From: Patescibacteria group bacterium
GTDB lineage: Bacteria; Patescibacteriota; Patescibacteriia; 2-12-FULL-60-25
Direction of reading: 5' to 3'
Assembly (NCBI GenBank): GCA_023229665.1
Contig: JALNYW010000001.1
Span: 558,001-622,000, forward strand
Length of the DNA stretch: 64,000 nucleotides
Part shown: positions 41,456 to 50,406 of the stretch, piece by piece
How the letters are laid out: each line of letters opens with the position of its first letter
Numbering within the stretch: the first letter of the stretch is position 1
The notes under the pieces: model-generated
The model's database searches: none
Seen by the model: the letters and a program-made list of their open reading frames with translations, nothing else
Told to the model about the DNA's origin: nothing
Translations under genes and position numbers: made by a program

Positions 41456-43540
41456 TTATTTCTTTCCACGACCTTCGATGATGGTCTGCGCCACGTTGTT
41501 CGGGACTTCGCCGTAGTGGGCGAATTCCATCGAGTAGCTGGCGCGGCCCTGGGACATCGATCGCAAGTCCGTGGAGTAACCGAACATTTCGGACAGCGGG
41601 ACCAAGGCGTTCACGACGCGGGCGCCGGAGCGCTCCGTCATGTCCTGGATCTGACCGCGCTTGGCGTTCAAGTCGCCGATGACGTCACCCATGAACTGTT
41701 CCGGAGTCACGACTTCGACCTTCATGATCGGCTCAAGGAGGTAGAGACCGGCCTTGCGGCAGGCTTCCTGGAAGGCCATCGAACCGGCGATTTTAAACGC
41801 CGCTTCGGACGAGTCCACGTCGTGGAACGAACCATCGACGAGCTCCACCTTTACATCGAGCACCGGGTAACCGGCGAGCACGCCGCGCTGGACGGCTTCG
41901 GCAATACCCTTGTTGATCGGCTGGATGAATTCGCGCGGAATGACGCCACCCTTGATCGAGTCGATGAATTCGTAGCCCTTGCCGCGTTCGTTCGGTTCGA
42001 TGTTGATGACCGCGTGGCCGTACTGACCGCGACCACCCGACTGGCGGACGAACTTCCCTTCGACTTCCTCAGCCTTGCCGCGAATGGCTTCGCGGTACGA
42101 CACCTGCGGCTTGCCCACCGTCGCATCCACTTTGAATTCGCGCTTCATGCGATCCACGATGATTTCCAAGTGGAGTTCGCCCATGCCCGAAATAATGGTC
42201 TGGAGAGTTTCTTCGTCGGTGCGAACGCGGAAGGACGGGTCTTCTTCCCCGAGCTTCTGCAACGCGACACCCATCTTTTCCTGGTCACCCTTGGTCTTCG
42301 GTTCGATGGCGATCGAGATCACCGGTTCCGGAATCGTGATGGATTCGAGCACGAGCGGACGCTCTTCCGCATACAAGGTGTCGCCCGTGAACGTGGACTT
42401 AAGACCCACGGCGGCGGCGATTTCGCCCGAATACACGTCGCTCACTTCTTCACGCTCGTTGGAGTGCATGCGCACGATGCGCGAAATGCGTTCGCGTTCG
42501 CCGCTCTTCGCGTTCACGACATACGAACCGGAAGCGAGATGGCCCGAGTACACGCGGAAGAACACGAGCTTACCCACGAACGGGTCGGTCATGACCTTGA
42601 AGGCCAAGGCGGCAAACGGCTCGTCATCGGACGCGTGGATGTCGATCACCTTGTCCTTGTCGTCGATATCATGCGCGTGGGTGGCCGGAATATCGAGCGG
42701 GCTCGGAAGGAAGTCCACGACGGCGTCGAGCAAAAACTGCACGCCCTTGTTCTTCAAAGCCGAACCGCACAAAATCGGATACATCTGGTTGGTGATGACG
42801 GCCTTGCGCAAGGCGGCCTTCAGCTCATCGACGGAAATTTCTTCGCCGCCGAGGTACTTGTTCATCAAGGTTTCATCGGTTTCGGAGATAGCTTCGACGA
42901 GCTTCGCGCGGTATTCCTTCGCCTTGTCGAGCATGTCTGCCGGCACGTCGCGCTGTTCGAATTTCTGGCCCATTTCATCCAGATAGACTTCGGCCTTCAT
43001 GTTCAACAGGTCGATGATGCCGGAAAAATTCGCTTCGGCTCCGATCGGGAGCTGCAACGGATACGCCTTCTTGGTGAGTTTCTCGTGGATGGAAGCGACG
43101 TCCTTGTAGAAGTCGGCGCCCATGCGGTCGAGCTTGTTCACGAAGCAGATACGCGGCACATTGTGCTTGTCCGCCTGGCGCCACACGGTTTCGGACTGCG
43201 GTTCCACGCCGGCCACGCCGTCGAATACGGTCACGGCGCCGTCGAGCACGCGCAACGAACGCTGCACCTCGATGGTGAAGTCGATGTGTCCAGGCGTGTC
43301 GATCAAGTTGAGGCGCTTGCCTTTCCAAAAACACGTGGTGGCAGCGGCCGTGATCGTAATGCCGCGTTCACGCTCCTGTTCCATCCAGTCCATGGTGGCT
43401 TCGCCTTCGTGCACTTCGCCGATCTTGTGCTTCTTGCCGGTGTAATAAAGCACGCGCTCGGAGACCGTGGTCTTACCGGCGTCGATGTGCGCGATGATCC
43501 CGAAGTTACGGGTATCGAGGAGAGAGTATTCGCGGGGCAT
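41456..43540 (-). CDS. fusA: Elongation factor G
   Basis: 694 residues. G1 AHIDAGKT (about 17-24), G2 RGITIT, G3 DTPGHIDF (about 81-88), G4 NKLDRMGAD, then domains II-V ([15 protein letters not shown] [38 protein letters not shown]). Catalyses translocation. It is the last gene of the rpsL-rpsG-fusA unit, 49 nt after rpsG, and is separated from tuf. Confidence 0.98.
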   Translation of the reverse strand: MPREYSLLDTRNFGIIAHIDAGKTTVSERVLYYTGKKHKIGEVHEGEATMDWMEQERERGITITAAATTCFWKGKRLNLIDTPGHIDFTIEVQRSLRVLDGAVTVFDGVAGVEPQSETVWRQADKHNVPRICFVNKLDRMGADFYKDVASIHEKLTKKAYPLQLPIGAEANFSGIIDLLNMKAEVYLDEMGQKFEQRDVPADMLDKAKEYRAKLVEAISETDETLMNKYLGGEEISVDELKAALRKAVITNQMYPILCGSALKNKGVQFLLDAVVDFLPSPLDIPATHAHDIDDKDKVIDIHASDDEPFAALAFKVMTDPFVGKLVFFRVYSGHLASGSYVVNAKSGERERISRIVRMHSNEREEVSDVYSGEIAAAVGLKSTFTGDTLYAEERPLVLESITIPEPVISIAIEPKTKGDQEKMGVALQKLGEEDPSFRVRTDEETLQTIISGMGELHLEIIVDRMKREFKVDATVGKPQVSYREAIRGKAEEVEGKFVRQSGGRGQYGHAVINIEPNERGKGYEFIDSIKGGVIPREFIQPINKGIAEAVQRGVLAGYPVLDVKVELVDGSFHDVDSSEAAFKIAGSMAFQEACRKAGLYLLEPIMKVEVVTPEQFMGDVIGDLNAKRGQIQDMTERSGARVVNALVPLSEMFGYSTDLRSMSQGRASYSMEFAHYGEVPNNVAQTIIEGRGKK

Positions 43541-43589
43541 AGGTTTGTTTATTCAAAAGGGAAATCCAAAAGGACTTGATAAACAAGTC

Positions 43590-44057
<468 letters not shown>

Positions 44058-44080
44058 AGTTCTGGTTCAGCTAGTTCAGG

Positions 44081-44515
44081 TTATTTCTTATCGCCACCGG
44101 CCTTCGGACGGCGGGCGCCGTACAACGAACGGCCCTTGCGGCGGTCAGCCACGCCCTGGGTGTCGTACACGCCACGCACGATGTGGTAGCGCACACCCGG
44201 AAGGTCCTTCACGCGTCCGCCACGGATCATCACGATCGAGTGTTCCTGCAGGTTGTGGCCTTCCCCCGGAATGTAGGCGGTCACTTCGGTACCGTTCGAG
44301 AGACGCACACGGGCGATCTTACGAATGGCCGAGTTCGGCTTTTTCGGGGTCATGGTCGTGACCTTGGTGCAGACGCCACGCTTAAAGGCGGCTCCGCGAC
44401 GGAGGTCGGTGCGCTTGCGGTGGAGGGTGTCCATCGCGTACTGGAGCGCGGGGCTCTTGGACTTCGCCCGAATCGGCTTGCGAGCGCGACGGACGAGTTG
44501 GTTGATCGTAGGCAT
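44081..44515 (-). CDS. rpsL: Ribosomal protein uS12
   Basis: 144 residues. [20 protein letters not shown] start, decoding loop [20 protein letters not shown] (about 55-74) with the streptomycin-site Lys, and [20 protein letters not shown]. It leads the str-type operon and has its own promoter at 44559-44588. Confidence 0.97.
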   Translation of the reverse strand: MPTINQLVRRARKPIRAKSKSPALQYAMDTLHRKRTDLRRGAAFKRGVCTKVTTMTPKKPNSAIRKIARVRLSNGTEVTAYIPGEGHNLQEHSIVMIRGGRVKDLPGVRYHIVRGVYDTQGVADRRKGRSLYGARRPKAGGDKK

Positions 44516-44524
44516 GTGGCGGAA

Positions 44525-44588
44525 AAAATGATCCCGCTTAGCGGGAAAAAGTGACCGTAATCTAGCAACGGAAGGGCCAATACGTCAA
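44525..44588 (-). promoter_or_regulatory. rpsL promoter with attenuator-like leader hairpin
   Basis: On the minus strand TTGACG (44588-44583), 18-nt spacer, TAGATT (44564-44559). The leader then forms CCCGC-TAA-GCGGG (arms at 44540-44544 and 44532-44536) followed by ATCATTTTTT, which looks like a small terminator placed before rpsL. Confidence 0.55.
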
Positions 44589-44592
44589 GGGC

Positions 44593-45228
44593 TTAGCCAA
44601 AGAGCGAGAAAAGTCCGTTCGAGATCCAGAAAATCCAAGAAAAAACACCTATGTTAAGCACAATGTCCAAAATGATGAGCAAGAGAAGCAAGCTCGGGCC
44701 CTGGGTTTCAAGGAAACGGCGAGTTTGTTCGAATTTTGGCGCAGCGAGCACGGCGAGAAGCGCTTTTGAACCATCCAAAGGCGGGAGCGGGATCAGGTTA
44801 AAGGCCATCAAAGCGAAATTGATATGCCCCAAAAACCATAACGTAAGCGAAAGAAGGTTCTCACTCCCCAACCGGGATGCGACGAGTCCATAGGCGACGG
44901 CGCAAAGAATGCCGAATATCAGGTTTGAACCCGGACCTGCCGCGGCAATCAAGGCCGGTCCCCATCGCTGGTCACGTAAATTATAAGGATTGAACGGCAC
45001 GGGCTTGGCATAACCGAAGCCCGCGAACAGGATCATGAGAAAACCGACGGGATCAAGGTGGGCTAAGGGATTGATGGTCAATCGGCCCATGCGCTTCGCC
45101 GTGGAATCCCCCAAAAGATAGCCCACCCAGGCATGGGCGGCTTCATGAATAGAGAGCGTGAAAACAAGGGCGGCAACCAATACCACGAAAACAACGGGTT
45201 CTTGGGAGAGAAGCGAGATCAGGCCCAT
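44593..45228 (-). CDS. Site-2-type metalloprotease (M50 family)
   Basis: 211 residues, about five helices. The zinc site HEAAH (SIHEAAHAWVGYLLGDST, about 27-44) and the downstream NLIPLPPLDGSKALLAVLA (Asp ligand, about 143-161) define a short M50B rhomboid-like site-2 protease with no PDZ domain. It cuts membrane-spanning substrates such as anti-sigma factors. It is in the same orientation as the str operon, but rpsL has its own promoter right after it. Confidence 0.88.
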   Translation of the reverse strand: MGLISLLSQEPVVFVVLVAALVFTLSIHEAAHAWVGYLLGDSTAKRMGRLTINPLAHLDPVGFLMILFAGFGYAKPVPFNPYNLRDQRWGPALIAAAGPGSNLIFGILCAVAYGLVASRLGSENLLSLTLWFLGHINFALMAFNLIPLPPLDGSKALLAVLAAPKFEQTRRFLETQGPSLLLLLIILDIVLNIGVFSWIFWISNGLFSLFG

Positions 45229-45261
45229 TAGGACCTACTCTAACATACAAAAGGCCAACCC

Positions 45262-45290
45262 TTGCCAAACTTTCAATCTTGGGTTAATCT
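45262..45290 (+). promoter_or_regulatory. Promoter of rpmB
   Basis: TTGCCA (45262-45267), 17-nt spacer, TAATCT (45285-45290). Predicted leader about 17 nt. The TTGCCA -35 variant recurs before secE and rplK. Confidence 0.6.
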
Positions 45291-45313
45291 AGGGCCCATT
45301 CCGCAAAACCATT

Positions 45314-45565
45314 ATGTCCCGCATCGACGCCCTCACCGGAAAAAGCGCCAAGACCGTGAATTCGCGTAGCCACTCGAATATCGCGACCAAGCGCCGCCAG
45401 AACGTGAACCTCCAGACCGTCCGTATCAACGGCCGCCGTGTTCGCATCGCCACCAGCACCATGCGCACCTTGCGCAAGCTGACGGCCATCGCCCATGGTG
45501 AGATGCCGACCAAGATGCAAAAGAAGGCCGCAAAAAAGGCTGAGATGGCCGCCGCGAAGAAATAA
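45314..45565 (+). CDS. rpmB: Ribosomal protein bL28
   Basis: 83 residues: LTGKSAKTVNSRSHSNIATK (about 8-27), RRQNVNLQTVRINGRRVRIA and the basic C-terminal helix (MQKKAAKKAEMAAAKK). Matches L28, with a somewhat Lys/Ala-rich end. Monocistronic, with its own TTGCCA promoter and CTCCGAC-family terminator. Confidence 0.88.
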   Translation: MSRIDALTGKSAKTVNSRSHSNIATKRRQNVNLQTVRINGRRVRIATSTMRTLRKLTAIAHGEMPTKMQKKAAKKAEMAAAKK

Positions 45566-45579
45566 GAAGGAAGAAAAAA

Positions 45580-45611
45580 ACACTCCGACCATACGTCGGA
45601 GTGTTTTTTTT
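45580..45611. terminator. Bidirectional terminator, CTCCGAC family
   Basis: ACACTCCGAC (45580-45589), loop CATAC, GTCGGAGTGT (45595-45604), T-run to 45611 and A-run on the left. Ends rpmB and the convergent LOG-family gene. Confidence 0.75.
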
Positions 45612-46485
45612 ACAATTTTCGTTCGTGGGTTTGTTCGATGATCTTATACGCCTCGTCCACGCTATCCACCACGCGCATGATATCGAGCTCGAAAGGCTCG
45701 ATGAAGTGGTTGGTCTCCATCATCATCTGCTTCATCCAGACGAGCATCCCCTCCCAATAATCTTTCCCGAAGAGAATCACCGGGACTTGGTCCGACATTT
45801 TTCCCGTTTGGATCAAGGTCACGACTTCAAACAGCTCATCCAATGTCCCGAACCCGCCCGGAAAGAATACGTACGCCTGGGCCGAAGCGGACAACATCAC
45901 CTTGCGCGTGAAGAAATAGTGGAAGCCTTTGGATTGCTTCACGTATTTATTGCGGCGCTGCTCCATGGGCAGCTGGATATCGAGCCCGACCGATTCTCCG
46001 CCGGCTTCGAAGGCTCCGCGGTTTCCGGCTTCCATGATGCCGGGGCCGCCGCCGGTCACCATGGTGAAACCGGCCTTCCCTAACTTATGGCCAAGCTCGC
46101 GAGCCGTTTTGTAGTACTTGTTTTCCGGCATGGCGCGCGCCGAACCGAAAAACGAAACTTCCCTCTTCAAACGCGAGAGGAATTCAAACCCTTCCACGAA
46201 TTCCGCCATGATGCGGAAGATGCGCCAGTTGATGTTTTCGGTGAACGCATCGTCCACGTACGGCTGGCAGGTATTGTCATCGCTGCAGATCCAATGACGG
46301 AATCGGTTGGCGGCCGGCGAACCGGATCCGGCCCCGGGGCCCGTCCAACTCGGCGTAGGCAAAAACCGCGTCTTGGTATCCGGATGAAAAATGCCCGCAT
46401 CACTGGGAGCCGCGCTGGGCGCGCGCTCGGACGATGACTTTGGCTTCACCGCCTTCGGCTTTGCGGGACGTTTTGCGTTGGGCAT
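45610..46485 (-). CDS. LOG-family phosphoribohydrolase-like protein
   Basis: 291 residues from MPNAKRPAKPKA. A basic, Ser/Ala-rich N-terminus (about 1-45) and an insertion precede a Rossmann fold with VSFFGSARAMPENKYYKTAR, VTGGGPGIMEAGNRGAFEAG (about 160-179) and VFFPGGFGTLDELFEVVTLI (about 228-247). The GGGPGxMEA and PGGxGTxxE motifs define the LOG family, which releases bases from nucleoside monophosphates; many bacterial members act on AMP-like compounds. Convergent with rpmB. Confidence 0.85.
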   Translation of the reverse strand: MPNAKRPAKPKAVKPKSSSERAPSAAPSDAGIFHPDTKTRFLPTPSWTGPGAGSGSPAANRFRHWICSDDNTCQPYVDDAFTENINWRIFRIMAEFVEGFEFLSRLKREVSFFGSARAMPENKYYKTARELGHKLGKAGFTMVTGGGPGIMEAGNRGAFEAGGESVGLDIQLPMEQRRNKYVKQSKGFHYFFTRKVMLSASAQAYVFFPGGFGTLDELFEVVTLIQTGKMSDQVPVILFGKDYWEGMLVWMKQMMMETNHFIEPFELDIMRVVDSVDEAYKIIEQTHERKL

Positions 46486-46499
46486 GCACGCATTGTAAC

Positions 46500-46949
46500 T
46501 CACCGGGCGTCCTCCACCAATCGGCACTCGCCGGTCGCTTCTTCCAGTCCGGAAAAAAATGCGCTCAATTCCGTCTGGCGCCACATCGGCCCTAGCGGCA
46601 AGCGCGTGATCTTGCCATCCGCCCCATGAAAAACCGCCGTCACGATCCCCGGCTCTTGATTGAACCCTTCATGGATCACGGCAACTTCGGACATGGCGCA
46701 GGCGTTGATCCGCCGCTTCGGACGAAGGAGGGAGTTAAAGATCACGATTCCGTTTTTTAGCGAGAGCGACTCGCTCATCGCGTCGGCGTAATACAAAGCG
46801 ACGGAAAAGAAGAGGAACGTAAAGACGGCAAATTGCGTCGAGGTGTGTCCGGGGCCGCGCGATGCGATCCAAGCCAAAGCCGCGATCACCATCAGAATTC
46901 CGGCCAAAACAATGCCGCCGGCCGAATAAGGAGTCGCATGGACTTTCAT
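46500..46949 (-). CDS. Two-helix membrane protein with PH-like domain
   Basis: 149 residues. Two adjacent helices (about 9-30 and 37-56) then a beta-rich part (SLSLKNGIVIFNSLLRPKRR; GIVTAVFHGADGKITRLPLG) that resembles bacterial PH-like domains. Function unknown. Its stop is 14 nt from the LOG gene start, so the two likely share a transcript. Confidence 0.6.
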   Translation of the reverse strand: MKVHATPYSAGGIVLAGILMVIAALAWIASRGPGHTSTQFAVFTFLFFSVALYYADAMSESLSLKNGIVIFNSLLRPKRRINACAMSEVAVIHEGFNQEPGIVTAVFHGADGKITRLPLGPMWRQTELSAFFSGLEEATGECRLVEDAR

Positions 46950-46965
46950 AGGGATATGGTAACAA

Positions 46966-46990
46966 AAAACCCCGCGGGGCGGGGTTTTTG
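46966..46990 (-). terminator. Terminator of the HU gene
   Basis: ACCCCGC (46969-46975), loop GGG, GCGGGGT (46979-46985) with A/T runs on both sides. Lies between HU and the start of the PH-like gene. Confidence 0.65.
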
Positions 46991-47000
46991 TAAATACCTC

Positions 47001-47282
47001 TTAGAGGACGGCGTCCTTCGCGGCCTTGGCCACGCGGAACTTCACCACCGTCTTGGCACCGATCTTGATCGATTCGCCCGTAGCCGGGTTGCGGCCCATG
47101 CGCGCGGCGCGGTGGACCTTCACCAACTTGCCCATGCCCGGAATCACGAACTCACCGCTCGACTTCACGTTCTTGAGAGCCATCGCGACAAGCGTCTCGA
47201 CGAACATCGTCGCGTCCTTCTTGCTCATGTTGGTCTTGGCGGCGAGCTCGGACATGAGCTGGGACTTGGTCATCTTTGCCAT
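47001..47282 (-). CDS. HU-family DNA-binding protein
   Basis: 93 residues: MTKSQLMSELAAKTNMSKKD helices, the beta-arm FVIPGMGKLVKVHRAARMGR and NPATGESIKIGAKTVVKF. The conserved RxGRNPxTG arm-tip motif is RMGRNPATG. A nucleoid-associated protein. It starts in a CATATG context with no Shine-Dalgarno site. Confidence 0.93.
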   Translation of the reverse strand: MAKMTKSQLMSELAAKTNMSKKDATMFVETLVAMALKNVKSSGEFVIPGMGKLVKVHRAARMGRNPATGESIKIGAKTVVKFRVAKAAKDAVL

Positions 47283-47406
47283 ATGATTTGGATCAAAGAA
47301 CCCGGATTAGGAATGAAAAATATCGGGTTTACGGGGCATTATGAACACTCCTCGCCGGGAATGCAAGAAATCCTTAGGAAAACGTCAAGGGCGGTGGCTG
47401 CGCAAT

Positions 47407-47436
47407 GTAAAAACCACGCGATATGCGTGGTTTTTA
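47407..47436. terminator. Terminator after tRNA-Pro
   Basis: CCACGC (47414-47419) and GCGTGG (47425-47430), loop GATAT, with A- and T-runs. In the minus direction it begins a few nt after the tRNA CCA end. Confidence 0.65.
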
Positions 47437-47438
47437 CG

Positions 47439-47515
47439 TGGTCGGGCTAGAGGGATTTGAACCCTCGACCTCTTGCACCCCATGCAAGCGCGCTAGCCAG
47501 CTGCGCCATAGCCCG
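47439..47515 (-). tRNA. tRNA-Pro (anticodon GGG)
   Basis: On the minus strand the 77-nt sequence folds as acceptor CGGGCTA/TAGCCCG, D-arm GCGC/GCGC, anticodon arm CTTGC-ATGGGGT-GCAAG, T-arm GAGGG-TTCAAAT-CCCTC, discriminator A and encoded CCA. The loop places GGG at 34-36, reading CCC/CCU proline codons. C1-G72 is the usual tRNA-Pro identity pair. Confidence 0.95.
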
Positions 47516-47547
47516 AAGCTGAGCGAGCGTATAAGAAAAAGACGGAC

Positions 47548-47576
47548 TTGCCAAGACGGGCAAAATGAGCTATTCT
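47548..47576 (+). promoter_or_regulatory. Promoter of secE-nusG
   Basis: TTGCCA (47548-47553), 17-nt spacer ending AGC, TATTCT (47571-47576). Leader about 30 nt to the secE ATG at 47614. Confidence 0.6.
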
Positions 47577-47613
47577 ATACCCATTGGCCCGTGAGGGGCC
47601 TTTTATAAAAGCT

Positions 47614-47982
47614 ATGAAAAATCCCATCTCCCCGTTGATCGAATACTTCCGCTCCGCCCGCGCCGAGTTGGAAAAAGTGACTTGGCCGACCCGCCAGGAA
47701 ACTTTGCGCTATAGCTTGCTCGTGGTCGGCGTGAGCGCCGCCATGGCCGGTTTCTTCGCCGCGCTCGACTTTGGCTTGAGCCAAGGCATCGAACTCGCGT
47801 TGAAGCGCCAGGCCACGACCCAAACCGCTCCGCCGGTCGCTCCGGTGACCCCGACGACTTCGGAACTAGAGGATAACCTCCAGCCGGCCGTCCAGGGCTT
47901 TGACGCGCAGGGTAACCCGGTCGATATCACCATCACGCCGGTCAACGGCGATGACCAGGGTGGCATCACCATTACCCCGTAA
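47614..47982 (+). CDS. secE: Protein translocase subunit SecE with long C-terminal tail
   Basis: 122 residues, where the short form is about 60. The SecE core is YFRSARAELEKVTWPTRQET (about 10-29) and one helix (about 33-55). After the helix comes a tail of about 60 residues, Thr/Pro/Val-rich then acidic (TAPPVAPVTPTTSELEDN; GQ-free GDDQGGITITP), on the outer side of the membrane by SecE topology. The ATG at 47614 starts MKNPISPLIE. It is followed by nusG after 5 nt. Confidence 0.92.
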   Translation: MKNPISPLIEYFRSARAELEKVTWPTRQETLRYSLLVVGVSAAMAGFFAALDFGLSQGIELALKRQATTQTAPPVAPVTPTTSELEDNLQPAVQGFDAQGNPVDITITPVNGDDQGGITITP

Positions 47983-47987
47983 TCCCT

Positions 47988-48536
47988 ATGGCCAAACAGA
48001 CAGCCGAATACGGCCGCCGCTGGTTCGCCATCCACACCTACTCCGGGTATGAGGAAGCGGTCGCCGACTCGCTCAAGCAGCGCATCACCGCGCTTAACAT
48101 GCAGGACTACATTTTCAGCGTGATGGTCCCGAAGGAAAAGAAGATCAAGATCAAAAACGGCAAGCGTCGCGTCATCGAAGAAAAAGTCTATCCGGGATAC
48201 GTCCTCGTCGAGATGGTCGTGACGGACGACTCCTGGTACGTCGTGCGTAATACGCCGAACGTCACGGGCTTCATCGGTACGGGCACGACGCCTTCCCCGC
48301 TCGCCCAGGAAGAAGTGGACGCCATCATGAAGCGCGCCGTGACCACGGAAGAACCGGCCGTCATGATCGACCTTCAGCCGGGCATGGCCGTCAAAATCGG
48401 CGACGGTCCGTTCAAGGGCTTTGAGGGCAAGGTCAATGAAATTGACGCCTCACGCGGCAAGGTCAAAGTCCTGGTCTCGATGTTCGGCCGCGAAACCCCG
48501 CTTGAACTCGATTTCACCCAGGTCAAGAAAATCTAA
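47988..48536 (+). CDS. nusG: Transcription factor NusG
   Basis: 182 residues: RRWFAIHTYSGYEEAVADSL (about 10-29), EEKVYPGYVLVEMVVTDDSW, RNTPNVTGFIGTG, and the C-terminal KOW domain DGPFKGFEGKVNEIDASRGK. Couples RNA polymerase with the ribosome. Start context CCCTATG without a Shine-Dalgarno site. rplK, its usual neighbour, is separated by a minus-strand gene. Confidence 0.96.
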   Translation: MAKQTAEYGRRWFAIHTYSGYEEAVADSLKQRITALNMQDYIFSVMVPKEKKIKIKNGKRRVIEEKVYPGYVLVEMVVTDDSWYVVRNTPNVTGFIGTGTTPSPLAQEEVDAIMKRAVTTEEPAVMIDLQPGMAVKIGDGPFKGFEGKVNEIDASRGKVKVLVSMFGRETPLELDFTQVKKI

Positions 48537-48549
48537 CGGAAAGAAAAAG

Positions 48550-48579
48550 GCCGCTCCGACGTCACGTCAGAGCGGCTTT
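48550..48579. terminator. Terminator, CTCCGAC family, shared by nusG and a methyltransferase
   Basis: GCCGCTCCGAC (48550-48560), loop GTCAC, GTCAGAGCGGC (48566-48576; one C/A mismatch). T-rich on the right and A-rich on the left, so usable in both directions. Confidence 0.65.
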
Positions 48580-48587
48580 CTGTTCAG

Positions 48588-49196
48588 TCAGGGCGTCATC
48601 ACGAGCTGGACGAACATCCCCCATACGGAGTTTTGGCGGTCGGCGATGTGCAGGCCCGCCTCCTCCATGTATTGGATGCTGTCGCGGTTCATGTCGCAGT
48701 GCAGCGCGCGCTTGGCGGCCGGACCGGCGGCGCGACAGAATGCGCGCATGAGCGGCCCCGGCGGACGAATGTGCTCGACGAAGAGCACGCGTCCGTCCGG
48801 ATGACACACGCGACGCATCTCGCGATAGAGCGCGTGCGGATCATCGACGACGCAGCCCACGAGGGTCGCGACCACGGTATCGAAACGGCCGGCATCGAAG
48901 GGCATGCGGGTAGCATCCCCAAGCTGCGGCGTGAACATCCTCTGTTGCTTCATGGCTCGCTTTTCAGCGAGCTCAAGCTGAGCACGGGACATGTCGATCC
49001 CGACGACGCGGCAATCCGGACGGTAGTGCGCCAGATTCTTGCCGCTCCCCACTCCCACTTCGAGCACCTCCCCGGTCGCCTGGGCCAGCGTCCGCTGCCG
49101 CATCTTCGCCGTCAGCCATTCCAGCGGACCGGTGATGCGATCGTAGTCGCTGCCTAAGGCGTTGTAACGTAATTCCACCGACTCGGTCTTTTTCAT
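48588..49196 (-). CDS. Class I SAM-dependent methyltransferase
   Basis: 202 residues from [15 protein letters not shown]-binding motif [17 protein letters not shown] (about 45-60), motif [40 protein letters not shown] and the [10 protein letters not shown] stretch match the UbiE/Methyltransf_11 class; the substrate may be a quinone, lipid or small molecule. The start at 49196 has GGAGG 5 nt upstream. Cassette-class codons. Its start region faces the rplK promoter, and the two divergent promoters overlap. Confidence 0.85.
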   Translation of the reverse strand: MKKTESVELRYNALGSDYDRITGPLEWLTAKMRQRTLAQATGEVLEVGVGSGKNLAHYRPDCRVVGIDMSRAQLELAEKRAMKQQRMFTPQLGDATRMPFDAGRFDTVVATLVGCVVDDPHALYREMRRVCHPDGRVLFVEHIRPPGPLMRAFCRAAGPAAKRALHCDMNRDSIQYMEEAGLHIADRQNSVWGMFVQLVMTP

Positions 49197-49245
49197 GGCA
49201 CCTCCCCCTGGTTCTAAACAGGGCGGGCCGAGGCTAGCAAACCCC

Positions 49246-49274
49246 TTGCCAAACGTCGAGGGTTCTGCTATAAA
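49246..49274 (+). promoter_or_regulatory. rplK promoter, overlapping a divergent promoter
   Basis: TTGCCA (49246-49251), 17-nt spacer, TATAAA (49269-49274). On the opposite strand TCGACG-17-TAGCCT (49259-49231) could drive the methyltransferase. The rplK leader contains GGCGG/CCGCC (about 49299-49315). Confidence 0.6.
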
Positions 49275-49332
49275 CAGGCCACTGTTACGCGGTTTGGGCG
49301 GATGCTTCCCCGCCATTAACAACCCGATATAT

Positions 49333-49758
49333 ATGGCTAAGAAAGTAAAGACACTGATCAAAGTCCAGGTGATCGGTGGTCGCGCGACCCCCGCGCCGCC
49401 GCTTGGTCCGATGCTTGGTCAGCACGGTATGAACATCGCGGAATTCTGCCAGCGCATCAACGCCGCGACGCAGGACCGCATGGGTGAAGTCGTCCCGGCG
49501 ATCATCTCGCTGTACGAAGACCGCACCTACGATTTCATCCTCAAGACCGCTCCGGTTTCCGCGCTTCTCATGAAGGCCGCGAAAATCGAGAAGGGCGCCG
49601 CCAAGCCGAACGTCGAAAAGGTCGGCAAGGTGAACAAGGCCCAGGTCCGTGAAATCGCCGAGATCAAGATGCCGGACTTGAACTGCCACGACGTGGAAGC
49701 AGCGATGCGCCAGGTCGAAGGCACGGCCAAGAACATGGGCATCGAAGTCATTGGCTAA
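49333..49758 (+). CDS. rplK: Ribosomal protein uL11
   Basis: 141 residues: [20 protein letters not shown] (about 9-28), [36 protein letters not shown] and the C-terminal [20 protein letters not shown]. Forms the GTPase-associated centre. ATG at 49333; upstream hairpin-rich leader of about 50 nt. It ends with its own terminator, so rplA at 54488 is transcribed separately. Confidence 0.97.
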   Translation: MAKKVKTLIKVQVIGGRATPAPPLGPMLGQHGMNIAEFCQRINAATQDRMGEVVPAIISLYEDRTYDFILKTAPVSALLMKAAKIEKGAAKPNVEKVGKVNKAQVREIAEIKMPDLNCHDVEAAMRQVEGTAKNMGIEVIG

Positions 49759-49762
49759 ACGC

Positions 49763-49801
49763 AAAAAAAACCCCGCCACTCGGCGGGGTTTGTGTTAGTA
49801 T
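49763..49801 (+). terminator. rplK terminator fused to an extended -10 promoter
   Basis: AACCCCGCC (49769-49777), loop ACTC, GGCGGGGTT (49782-49790), then TGTGT-TAGTAT; TGT-TAGTAT (49793-49801) is an extended -10 for the gene at 49820. Confidence 0.6.
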
Positions 49802-49819
49802 GGATACAAATACTATTTT

Positions 49820-50320
49820 ATGGACAAAAAATACATCATCCTTATTTCCATAACGCTCCTGACGTTTCTCACCGCGCTCGCCGGACTCTTTTCATCCGCC
49901 TTCCTTATCAAACAGATGACTCGTCTCGAAGCCAAGGTGGACTACCTCTATGCACAAAACCCTGACGCGCCGATAGAAAACGCCGAAAACCCTGCCGGCG
50001 GTACCAGGCTCGCGAGCCACATCCTGGCACGTAGCGCTGATAATACGTTCGCCATCTACGGATATGGAGAATGTGCGGGCGAGTACCGTGTCGGCGCTCC
50101 GGTTGAGTCGACCCTCTTCGGAGGCAAGAGCTATGACCTCTATCATCCCATTACGTTGGAAGACTCGGATCTCGGCGCGGTCGCCATTCAAACCCCGGCC
50201 CAGTATCAAGCCAACCCGGCCTATCCGAGCATTGCGTTCCGCACGGATACCCAAGTCGTGAGCTATACATTGATCGAGAATCAAGACGAAGATTGCTCCG
50301 TCGGTATCGGCCAGCCGTAA
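49820..50320 (+). CDS. Membrane-anchored protein of unknown function
   Basis: 166 residues. N-terminal helix (about 5-30, IILISITLLTFLTALAGLFS), a short coiled-coil (MTRLEAKVDYLYAQ), then a globular outer part with two Cys (GECAGEY; DEDCSVG) that could form a disulfide. Family not recognised. It begins about 10 nt after the predicted transcription start. First of a run of exported genes lying between rplK and rplA. Confidence 0.6.
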   Translation: MDKKYIILISITLLTFLTALAGLFSSAFLIKQMTRLEAKVDYLYAQNPDAPIENAENPAGGTRLASHILARSADNTFAIYGYGECAGEYRVGAPVESTLFGGKSYDLYHPITLEDSDLGAVAIQTPAQYQANPAYPSIAFRTDTQVVSYTLIENQDEDCSVGIGQP

Positions 50321-50324
50321 AACA

Positions 50325-50366
50325 AATCCCCCTGAACTAACCGGTTCAGGGGGATTTTGCTATATA
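50325..50366 (+). terminator. Terminator, CCCCCTGAAC family, copy 1
   Basis: AATCCCCCTGAAC (50325-50337), loop of 6, GTTCAGGGGGATT (50344-50356), then TTGC-TATATA, again TGn plus a -10-like hexamer. Copies 2 and 3 are at 51599 and 53121. Confidence 0.75.
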
Positions 50367-50369
50367 CTA

Positions 50370-50398
50370 TTGACAAAGTAATAATACTTTGCTAGGTT
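50370..50398 (+). promoter_or_regulatory. Promoter of the 50407 gene
   Basis: TTGACA (50370-50375), 17-nt spacer ending TGC, TAGGTT (50393-50398). ATG follows 8 nt later, so the mRNA would be leaderless. Confidence 0.55.
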
Positions 50399-50406
50399 GA
50401 CGCGTT

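Noticed and set aside
41426..43579. A 717-codon plus-strand ORF opposite fusA
   Set aside because: It is the antisense of a fully conserved EF-G gene; the His/Phe/Arg-rich product is typical of an antisense frame in GC-rich DNA.
47423..47608. A 61-codon plus-strand ORF with GLEGFEPSTS-like sequence
   Set aside because: It is the reverse complement of tRNA-Pro read as protein, a known annotation artefact.
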